A stretch of 64,000 bases of DNA from Pelovirga terrestris. GTDB taxonomy: Bacteria > Desulfobacterota > Desulfuromonadia > Desulfuromonadales > Geopsychrobacteraceae. Location: assembly GCF_014773365.1 (NCBI RefSeq), contig NZ_JACWUN010000003.1, positions 124,001-188,000 of the forward strand, written 5' to 3'. This document shows positions 57,127 to 64,000 of the stretch, piece by piece; the first letter of the stretch is position 1; the number at the start of each line of letters is the position of its first letter. The notes beneath the pieces were generated by a model. It saw only the letters and a list, made by a program, of their open reading frames with translations. It was not told the DNA's origin and ran no database searches. The translations under genes were made by a program, and so were the position numbers.

Positions 57127-58926
57127 ATGAGTCTGCAATTTTTAACCTATCTAGTTGTTGGCGCGACCTTTGCGCTTTATATCGGCATCGCCGTCTGGGC
57201 ACGTGCCGGCAGCACCGGTGAGTTTTATGTTGCCGGGGGTGGCGTTCACCCGGTTGTTAACGGTATGGCGACAGCAGCCGACTGGATGTCGGCGGCCTCC
57301 TTTATCTCTATGGCCGGTCTGATTGCCTACATGGGCTACGGCGGCGGTCTGTTCCTGATGGGCTGGACCGGCGGCTACGTGTTGATGGCAACCGTTCTTG
57401 CCCCTTACCTGCGCAAATTCGGACGCTTTACCGTGCCGGCCTTTTTTGCTGATCGCTACTATTCCAAAGCGGCAGCGGCGACAGCCGTTATCTGTCTGCT
57501 GGTGGCATCGATCACCTATATTATCGGCCAGATGACCGGTGTTGGTGTTACCTTTGCCCGTTTCCTCGGCGTCACCAATGAAATGGGGATCTACCTCGGT
57601 ATGGGTATTGTTTTCTGTTACGCGGTGTTCGGTGGCATGAAGGGGATTACCTACACCCAGGTCGCTCAGTACTGCGTGCTGATCTCGGCCTACACCATTC
57701 CGGCAATCTTTATCTCCTTCCAGCTCACCGGCGTACCGATTCCCCAGTTAGGTCTTGGTGCTTCTCTGGTGGGTGAAGACATCACCCTGCTGGCCAAGCT
57801 GAACCAGGTGGTTACCGAACTCGGTTTCGGTGAATACACTACCGCGCTTCCCGGCAGCAAACTGAACATGTTTGTTTACACCTTCTCGCTGATGATCGGT
57901 ACGGCCGGTCTGCCCCACGTTATCATCCGCTTCTTCACCGTTCCTACGGTTAAGGATGCACGTCTTTCCGCCGGCTGGGCCCTGGTTTTCATCGGCATTC
58001 TTTACACCACCGCCCCGGCTGTTGCCGCCATGGCACGCTACAATCTGCACGCAACCGTCAGCCCTGAAATTTTGTCCGGCGCCCCTCTCGTTGCAGAAGG
58101 TGCCGGCCTGCTTCATGCAGATCGACCCGACTGGATGAAACGTTGGGAGGTTACCGGCCTGCTCTCGTGGGAAGACAAAAATAACGATGGTCGTATTCAG
58201 TACTACAATGACAATTCGAAGGATCCCAAGTTCGCTGCCGCCGGCTGGCAGGGCAACGAGCTGACGGTTAACCGCGATATTATCGTTCTGGCCAACCCGG
58301 AAATCGCCTTGCTGCCCAACTGGGTTATCGCTCTGGTAGCTGCCGGTGGTGTTGCTGCGGCATTGTCGACAGCAGCCGGTCTGCTCCTGGCAATCTCTTC
58401 AGCCATTTCCCACGATCTGCTGAAGAAGATCTTTGTTCCTGACATGAGTGAAAAGAACGAGCTTCTGGCCGGTAAACTCTCCATGGCAGCGGCCATCGTT
58501 CTGGCCGGCTACCTGGGTCTGAACCCGCCGGGCTTTGCTGCCGGTACCGTTGCGCTGGCCTTTGGTATTGCCGCCTGTTCGATCTTCCCGGCCTTGATGA
58601 TGGGTATTTTCAACAAGAACATGTGTAAATACGGCGCTATCTCAGGGATGGCAGTCGGTCTGTTTATCACCCTGTTCTACGTATTTGCCCACAAGGGAAT
58701 TTTCTTCTTCAAGGGAACCGAATACCTCGGTCTGATCGGTGGTGCCAACTCCTTCTTCGGTATCACTCCGGAAGCCTTCGGTGGTATTGGCGCCTGCTTG
58801 AACTTCTTGACGGCCTACGTCGTCAGCAAGTTCACTCCGCCGCCGCCTGATCATATCCAGGCAATGGTTGAGAACGTCCGTACCCCGCGCGGCTCCAGTG
58901 CTGTCACCGGCGGTGGCGGTCACTAA
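57127..58926 (+). CDS. sodium:solute symporter, VC_2705 type, 599 aa
   Basis: An SSS-family transporter of the DUF4212-linked branch, probably for acetate or another short carboxylate. Blocks GEFYVAGGGVHPVVNGMATAADWMSAAS-type near residue 31, GGMKGITYTQVAQY near 167 and GTAGLPHVIIRFFTVP near 258 are typical. A hydrophilic loop at about 325-390 contains an EF-hand-like sequence DKNNDGRIQ (Asp350, Asn352, Asp354). About 13 membrane helices. A terminator follows. The substrate is inferred from the family. Confidence 0.9.
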   Translation: MSLQFLTYLVVGATFALYIGIAVWARAGSTGEFYVAGGGVHPVVNGMATAADWMSAASFISMAGLIAYMGYGGGLFLMGWTGGYVLMATVLAPYLRKFGRFTVPAFFADRYYSKAAAATAVICLLVASITYIIGQMTGVGVTFARFLGVTNEMGIYLGMGIVFCYAVFGGMKGITYTQVAQYCVLISAYTIPAIFISFQLTGVPIPQLGLGASLVGEDITLLAKLNQVVTELGFGEYTTALPGSKLNMFVYTFSLMIGTAGLPHVIIRFFTVPTVKDARLSAGWALVFIGILYTTAPAVAAMARYNLHATVSPEILSGAPLVAEGAGLLHADRPDWMKRWEVTGLLSWEDKNNDGRIQYYNDNSKDPKFAAAGWQGNELTVNRDIIVLANPEIALLPNWVIALVAAGGVAAALSTAAGLLLAISSAISHDLLKKIFVPDMSEKNELLAGKLSMAAAIVLAGYLGLNPPGFAAGTVALAFGIAACSIFPALMMGIFNKNMCKYGAISGMAVGLFITLFYVFAHKGIFFFKGTEYLGLIGGANSFFGITPEAFGGIGACLNFLTAYVVSKFTPPPPDHIQAMVENVRTPRGSSAVTGGGGH

Positions 58927-58970
58927 CCCTGAAATCCTGATATTGCCCCTGAGGCAAATCTGATTCCTTG

Positions 58971-59005
58971 CCCCGTCGGCTTGACAGTCGACGGGGCCTT
59001 TTTTT
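58971..59005 (+). terminator. rho-independent terminator after the first DUF4212-symporter pair
   Basis: Perfect 8-bp stem (58971-58978 and 58989-58996), ten-base loop, and seven T at 58999-59005. Confidence 0.85.
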
Positions 59006-59108
59006 GACCCACCAGACGCTACGGGGTTGTTTATTCTTTTCCCCTCAGGTAAAAACATTTTCCTGATACTGCAACTAATAAATTTTTCTTTTATCGCGGA
59101 GCGGATTC

Positions 59109-59501
59109 ATGCAATTAATGTTCGACGCCACTACTGTTATCACCTGGCTGCTGTTTCTGGCAATGTTTCCCCTGTCATTTTTCTGGTTGCGACGCGCCAA
59201 GCGCATTCTGGTTGACAAGAATTATTCCGAAGTCGCCCTCAAAGGTGGATTGCCGCCGGAAAATCCGGCGAAATACGCCTTGATTGCCGGCCTGATTAAC
59301 CTGATCGCCGGCGGCACCGCAGCCTGGGTCATCATCGGCGTCCCCCTCTACATCGCGACCGGTATTACCATCGGGCCCTTCATCGCCTATCAGGACTGGA
59401 GTGCTGTCGGTGGTGTAACAATCTGGTCCAAGCTGATGGCCGATTTTATCTTAAGCCGCTATGCTCACCCTTTCCAATTCGGCAAGAAAAAAGACAACTG
59501 A
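59109..59501 (+). CDS. small membrane protein of unknown family, 130 aa
   Basis: Predicted helices at about residues 8-27, 55-86 (long, possibly two) and perhaps near 108; a charged loop (RRAKRILVDKNYSEVALKGG) lies between. The C-terminus is basic and cytoplasmic-looking. I recognise no family. GGAGCGG precedes the ATG. It lies between the first symporter pair and the DUF294 signalling protein, so a role in the same transport system is possible. Confidence 0.72.
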   Translation: MQLMFDATTVITWLLFLAMFPLSFFWLRRAKRILVDKNYSEVALKGGLPPENPAKYALIAGLINLIAGGTAAWVIIGVPLYIATGITIGPFIAYQDWSAVGGVTIWSKLMADFILSRYAHPFQFGKKKDN

Positions 59502-59626
59502 TCCGGAAACAACACCTCTTTCGCTGTCGGCATCATCTGTGATATTGTCCCAAATCGATACGGGCAAGTTTCTACTCTAGTGGCTTGCCTCTGCGTCTTT
59601 ATTTCTTGACCGACGAGCTGAACTTC

Positions 59627-61540
59627 ATGGGACTTATCCAATCCTTGCGCGACACCCAGCCTTTTGATCAATTACCCGATGCGGTTTTTCAGCGCATCAG
59701 TGAATCAGCAAAGGTGCAGAAATTTCCGGCGCAGATCCACATCTTTAATCAGCACGACGAGCCGACCGGGTACCTCTACGTGATTAAATCCGGCCTGGTG
59801 GAGATTGTTGTACTGGCACCGGGCGGGGTTGAAATGACCGTCGACCTTCGCAAGGAGGGCGCTTTTTTTGGCGGCACACCGATCTTCACTGATGGCGGCT
59901 ATACTGCCGGTGCACGACCGGCGACGGAGACGGAATGCTATCTGATTCCGGGCGATCTGCTTGCTGAAATTGCCGCCAGCTATCCCCACATCACTGACTA
60001 TTTTAATAAAACTGTCTACTCCCGGGTGCGCAATCTGTATTCGGATATGGTTAACGAGCATGCAAGCAACACCCTGACCCAGGTTGAAGCCTATCCCTTT
60101 AAAAAACGTTTATCAGAAATCATGTCCGCTCCGGCAATAACCTGCACCCTGGACACACCAATCCCTGAAATTGCCCGGCAGATGACGGTTCGCGGGATTG
60201 GAGCGGTACTGGTATGCGATGCCAACAAACGATTGACCGGCATCGTTACCGAGCGGGACCTGGTGTCCAAGGTGCTGGCCCGGCAGATGGCTAATTGTAA
60301 AACCGCCACCGCCGCTGAGGTGATGACCTCCAACCCCCACACCATGAGCCCAGAGACCTTCATGTACGAAGCGACCACCTTCATGATGGCTCATAAAAAT
60401 AAACATATTCCGATCCTTGATCGCGATACCATTGTCGGTATTGTTACCCTGCAGGATCTGATGAAATATCGCAGTCAGAAATCAATGCTGCTGGTTGGCA
60501 ATATCAACAAGGCACGCACCATTGAGGATCTGATCATCGCGCGTTCGGAAATCGTTAAGGTGGCACGGGCGCTGATGGGTGAATCCCGTTCCCACGTCGA
60601 GACCATAGAGATTATCTCCTATATCCACCACCGCATCATTCGCCGTTGTTATGAAATTGTGCTGGATGATGCAAAACGCCATGGCCTGACCCCCCCGGAT
60701 ATTCGTTTCTGCTTTTTTATCATGGGCAGCGGTGGCCGCAAGGAGATGCTGCTAGGTCCGGATCAGGACAACGGCTTGATTTATGAGGATTTCCCTGACA
60801 GCAAAAGCGAGGAAGTAGAGGCCTTCTTTGCGCCCTTCGCTGAAAAGCTGGTCGGTGCCCTGGCACGCATTGGCTATCCGCGCTGTAAGGGCAAGGTCAT
60901 GGCCAACAACCCGATCTGGCGTGGACGACTTAAAGAATGGAAAAAGCGGATCGCTGACTGGATCAGAGTGCCGGAACCCCAGAAGGTACGTTACTCATCC
61001 ATTTTTTTCGACTTCATGCCGATTGCCGGAGAAGCGACCCTGTGCCAGGATCTGCGCGATATTGTTCATCGTCATATCAAAGAGCATCCGATTTTCCTCT
61101 ACCACATGATGGAACTTGATTTTAAGCACAAGGTTCCCTTAAGTCTGATTGGTCGCTTTACCACCAGTCGCGAAAAAGAGCATAAGGGGACCCTCTCGGT
61201 CAAAGAAGCCGGCAGTATCTTCATCGTCGACTGTGTTCGTATGTTCCTGCTTGAACAGCAGATCGATGCCACAACCACCAGTGAGCGCATCGACGAACTG
61301 GTCAAACTGAAAATCTTCACTTCGGAAACCGCTGAACACATCAAGGCCGCGTTCGAAGCCTTTACCTTTTTGCGTTTACGCAACGAAATTGCCATGATCG
61401 ATCAAGGCAAGTTTCCCTCACATTTTCTCAACCCCCATGAACTGTCAAAAAATGAGCAGGACCTTCTCAAGGAGGCTTTCCGTGTTGCAGGCAAGTTGCA
61501 GGATTCAACCAAACGCCATTTTTCCAGACAGATCAGCTGA
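59627..61540 (+). CDS. cNMP-binding/CBS/DUF294 nucleotidyltransferase-like signalling protein, 637 aa
   Basis: Domains in order: cyclic-nucleotide-binding-like beta barrel (about 10-130), two CBS domains (about 160-290), a nucleotidyltransferase-fold DUF294 (about 320-460) and its helical DUF294_C partner (about 480-625). The GlnD-like active-site pattern is present: Gly367-Ser368-x2-Arg371 with Asp379 and Asp381 (GSGGRKE ... GPDQDNG), suggesting a working nucleotidyltransferase. Such proteins sit beside DUF4212-SSS symporters and probably control them. ATG 59627 is chosen by domain start; the frame opens earlier with a TTG. Confidence 0.9.
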   Translation: MGLIQSLRDTQPFDQLPDAVFQRISESAKVQKFPAQIHIFNQHDEPTGYLYVIKSGLVEIVVLAPGGVEMTVDLRKEGAFFGGTPIFTDGGYTAGARPATETECYLIPGDLLAEIAASYPHITDYFNKTVYSRVRNLYSDMVNEHASNTLTQVEAYPFKKRLSEIMSAPAITCTLDTPIPEIARQMTVRGIGAVLVCDANKRLTGIVTERDLVSKVLARQMANCKTATAAEVMTSNPHTMSPETFMYEATTFMMAHKNKHIPILDRDTIVGIVTLQDLMKYRSQKSMLLVGNINKARTIEDLIIARSEIVKVARALMGESRSHVETIEIISYIHHRIIRRCYEIVLDDAKRHGLTPPDIRFCFFIMGSGGRKEMLLGPDQDNGLIYEDFPDSKSEEVEAFFAPFAEKLVGALARIGYPRCKGKVMANNPIWRGRLKEWKKRIADWIRVPEPQKVRYSSIFFDFMPIAGEATLCQDLRDIVHRHIKEHPIFLYHMMELDFKHKVPLSLIGRFTTSREKEHKGTLSVKEAGSIFIVDCVRMFLLEQQIDATTTSERIDELVKLKIFTSETAEHIKAAFEAFTFLRLRNEIAMIDQGKFPSHFLNPHELSKNEQDLLKEAFRVAGKLQDSTKRHFSRQIS

Positions 61541-61721
61541 TAAGGCCGTTTTTTGCACCGCTTGATGCATCACTGCTGCAACTTGATATCCAGTGTCCAG
61601 GCCCGGATTCGTTGCTTAAACAGGAAATGATTCTTTACAACGAGGTCCTGTCAAGCTACCATTAGCTCATCTTTATTGAGTGAAACCCCACTCCCTGTTG
61701 CCGCCAATGCGATGAGGCCCT

Positions 61722-61982
61722 ATGGACAGAGAGCAGCAACTGCATTCTTACTGGAAAGAGACTCTGAAATACGTCTTTATCCTTTTATCTGTCTGGTTCA
61801 CCGCCTCCTGCCTGTTTGGCGTGTTACTGGTTGAACAACTCGACCACTTCAATCTCTTCGGTTTTCCCCTGGGCTTCTGGTTCGCCAATCAAGGGTCCCT
61901 GCTGATCTTCTGCATCCTGATACTCGTTTACGTTCGCCTGATGAATCATCTCGATCAGAAATACGATGTCTATGAAGACTGA
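61722..61982 (+). CDS. DUF4212-family small membrane subunit, second copy, 86 aa
   Basis: A paralogue of the protein at 56857, with two helices (about residues 15-36 and 50-70) and the same GFPLGFWFANQGSLLIF motif. It pairs with the symporter that starts at 62172. In the first pair the gap is 15 bp; here it is 189 bp because repeat copy B has been placed right at the stop codon. Confidence 0.88.
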   Translation: MDREQQLHSYWKETLKYVFILLSVWFTASCLFGVLLVEQLDHFNLFGFPLGFWFANQGSLLIFCILILVYVRLMNHLDQKYDVYED

Positions 61983-62100
61983 TGGCGTCGCAAAAACTCG
62001 CCATCTGCGGCGTTGCTGTGATCGTCTCCCCGCTTCGACGTACGCAAGTACGCCTCATTGCTCGACAATGACGCGCCTTGCATTTGCCGCTTTTTGCTTA
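61980..62100 (+). repeat. dispersed repeat family 2, copy B
   Basis: Matches copy A (20731-20863) in opposite orientation. It starts at the TGA stop of the DUF4212 gene. Ends GATGGCGTCGCAAAAA and GCTTTTTGCTTA are shared, as is the central CGTAC-GCAA-GTACG hairpin (GNRA-type loop if transcribed). It separates the DUF4212 gene from its symporter. Confidence 0.85.
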
Positions 62101-62171
62101 TCCATCTTATTTAGTACTTTCTCCGAAAGTATCAAGACTAAACCCGGCACCGGGCGAAAGGACCTTTCGTC

Positions 62172-64000
62172 ATGAGCATACTGGCCTGGACCTGGGCTCT
62201 GGTTTCCGTCACCCTGCTTTTGTACATTGCCATCGCCCTTTATGCCCGCAGCACATCCACCAGCGATTTCTATACCGCTGATCGATCGCTGCACCCGATC
62301 ATGAATGGCATGGCAACCGGTGCGGACTGGATGTCGGCCGCCTCCTTTCTCTCCATGGCCGGACTCATCTCCTTTATGGGGCGCGACGGCTCCATGTATC
62401 TGATGGGCTGGACCGGCGGCTATGTGCTGCTGGCGATGCTGATCGCGCCCTATTTGCGTAAGTATGGGCGCTATACGGTTCCTGAATTTATCGGTGATCG
62501 CTACTATTCCCTGTTTGCAAAAATCCTTGCAGTACTCTGTGCCATCCTCATCTCCTTTACCTATATCGCCGGACAGATGCGTGGGGTGGGTATCGTCTTT
62601 TCACGCTTTTTAGAAGTACCGATCAATACCGGTGTGGTCATCGGCATGTTCGTGGTTTTTTTCTATGCCGTCATCGGCGGGATGAAAGGCATCACCTACA
62701 CCCAGGTTGCCCAGTATTGCATCCTGATCATTGCTTACATGATTCCCGCCATCTTTATCTCGATCATGATGACCGGCAATCCGGTCCCTTTCTTCGGGAT
62801 CGGCAGCACCATCAGTGCCGATGGGGCGGCAATTCTAGGTGATGCCGGCGCCCAGGGCCGCCACCTGCTGGCGGTATTGAATGATCTGCATACTGATCTC
62901 GGGTTTGCCGAGTACACCTCCGGCATCCGACCCAAAATTGATGTCCTGTGCGTGGTGATTGCCCTGATGCTTGGCACGGCAGGGTTGCCCCACGTTATCA
63001 TCCGCTTCTTTACCGTTCCGCGAATCCGCGACGCCCGCTCTTCAGCGGGGTGGGCACTGATTTTTATCGTTCTGTTGTATGCCAGTGCACCAGCGGTGGC
63101 AATTTTTGCCCGCACCAACTTCATCGGCAGTATCCACAATGTCCACTACAGCGACGCGCCTGCCTGGTTTAAAAGCGCTGAGTTAAACGGACTGGTTGCC
63201 TGGGTCGACAAGAACGGCGATGGTCGCATGCAATATGGGCCCGGCGATGCGATCGTCGGCAAGCCCAAGCAGATCGGCCATCTGGGGGCCTTTGGTCAGC
63301 AGACCGTCAAAAATTCAAGAACCGCTAACAGCAACGAAGTGTATATTGATCGCGACATTATCGTTCTGGCTAACCCGGAGATAGCTCAGCTACCTAACTG
63401 GGTGGTTGCATTGGTCGCTGCCGGTGCCCTCGCGGCTGCCATGTCGACAGCGGCCGGACTGCTGCTGGTCATTGCCTCAGCCATTTCCCACGACCTGATC
63501 AAGGGGGTCCTGATGCCAAGCATCTCTGAAAAGGGGGAGTTGTTGTGGGCTCGCTGTGGTGCTGCCGGAGCGGTTGTTGTCGCCGGACTGTTCGGCATTT
63601 TCCCCTTAGGTTTTGTCGCTCAGGTCGTCGCCTTCGCCTTTGGCCTTTCTGCCTCGACCTTTTTTCCGGTTATTCTGATGGGGATTTTCAGCAAGCGGGT
63701 CAATGTTTACGGAGCAGTAAGCGGCATGCTGGGAGGAGTATTGTTTACCGCCGCCTATATCGGCTTTTTTACCCTATTCTATCCAGAGTTGAACTCAGCG
63801 GATTATTGGTTATTCGGCATCTCGCCCGAAGGGATTGGTGCGATCGGCATGCTGATCAACTTTACCCTGCTGGTTATTGTCTCACGTTTCACCGCGCCGC
63901 CGCCGCTGGAGGTCCAGCATCAGGTTGAGAATCTGCGCTATCCGGTTGACCGCGATCGCGGTGAAACGAAAATCGCCAGCAAGACCCGACGCGCCTACTA
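62172..64000 (+). CDS. sodium:solute symporter, VC_2705 type, second copy (3' end at window edge)
   Basis: Open for 609 codons to the edge, where the last two bases are TA, so it probably ends within one codon. It is clearly a paralogue of the 599-residue symporter at 57127: SDFYTADRSLHPIMNGMATG near residue 36, GGMKGITYTQVAQY and GTAGLPHVIIRFFTVP blocks. The hydrophilic loop again carries an EF-hand-like DKNGDGRMQ (Asp346, Asn348, Asp350). ATG 62172 fits the first membrane helix. Substrate presumably similar to the first copy; whether the two differ in affinity is unknown. Confidence 0.88.
   Translation, partial: MSILAWTWALVSVTLLLYIAIALYARSTSTSDFYTADRSLHPIMNGMATGADWMSAASFLSMAGLISFMGRDGSMYLMGWTGGYVLLAMLIAPYLRKYGRYTVPEFIGDRYYSLFAKILAVLCAILISFTYIAGQMRGVGIVFSRFLEVPINTGVVIGMFVVFFYAVIGGMKGITYTQVAQYCILIIAYMIPAIFISIMMTGNPVPFFGIGSTISADGAAILGDAGAQGRHLLAVLNDLHTDLGFAEYTSGIRPKIDVLCVVIALMLGTAGLPHVIIRFFTVPRIRDARSSAGWALIFIVLLYASAPAVAIFARTNFIGSIHNVHYSDAPAWFKSAELNGLVAWVDKNGDGRMQYGPGDAIVGKPKQIGHLGAFGQQTVKNSRTANSNEVYIDRDIIVLANPEIAQLPNWVVALVAAGALAAAMSTAAGLLLVIASAISHDLIKGVLMPSISEKGELLWARCGAAGAVVVAGLFGIFPLGFVAQVVAFAFGLSASTFFPVILMGIFSKRVNVYGAVSGMLGGVLFTAAYIGFFTLFYPELNSADYWLFGISPEGIGAIGMLINFTLLVIVSRFTAPPPLEVQHQVENLRYPVDRDRGETKIASKTRRAY

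Overview
The window is 64 kb of ordinary, densely coded bacterial chromosome. It most resembles an acetate-oxidising Desulfuromonadia-type bacterium (Desulfuromonas/Pelobacter/Geobacter relatives). This is inferred from gene order (dprA-topA-trmFO, tsaE-nnr-acpS-pdxJ-glmM-ybbR-cdaA-folP-ftsH-tilS, and a trp operon running into accD-folC-lptD) and from three acetate/solute:sodium symporter modules. No species is claimed. No rRNA, CRISPR array, prophage or intact insertion sequence was seen.

Layout. (1) 1-7176, minus strand: an amidoligase-type cluster made of a DUF2126/transglutaminase protein, a fused circularly permuted ATP-grasp/alpha-E protein, a second transglutaminase, and the start of a second ATP-grasp gene cut by the window edge. 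(2) 7289-8466, minus: polyphosphate glucokinase and a DUF393 thiol protein. (3) 8626-21785, plus: a SHOCT membrane protein, an envelope lipoprotein, a LysM protein, dprA, topA, trmFO, maf, a YggS-type PLP protein, gph, a polytopic transporter, a Cys-rich small protein, efp and its modifying enzyme epmA. (4) 22187-25091, plus: a DUF485/ActP-like acetate symporter pair and an orphan membrane protein; then a 49-residue zinc-ribbon protein on the minus strand. (5) 25837-39840, minus: cimA and lysC, then the housekeeping run tsaE to tilS, transcribed from tilS downward. (6) 39904-40098, minus: elongator and initiator Met tRNAs with a good promoter. (7) 40170-55344, minus: the trp operon trpE-G-D-C-F-B, a DEAD-box helicase gene coupled to trpB, trpA, then accD, folC, lptD, a FtsB-like gene, argS and a SPOR protein. 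(8) 55920-64000, plus: an IclR regulator, DUF4212 + symporter, a small membrane protein, a cNMP/CBS/DUF294 signalling protein, and a second DUF4212 + symporter reaching the window edge.

Points worth a second look: two families of dispersed non-coding repeats, each with two copies here. One copy of the second family separates the genes of the last DUF4212-symporter pair, and the other ends against the ribosome-binding site of epmA. Other points are the helicase gene inside the trp operon, the EF-hand-like loops in both DUF4212-linked symporters, the large hydrophilic insert in the ActP-like protein, and a promoter-like motif shared by two transport loci.
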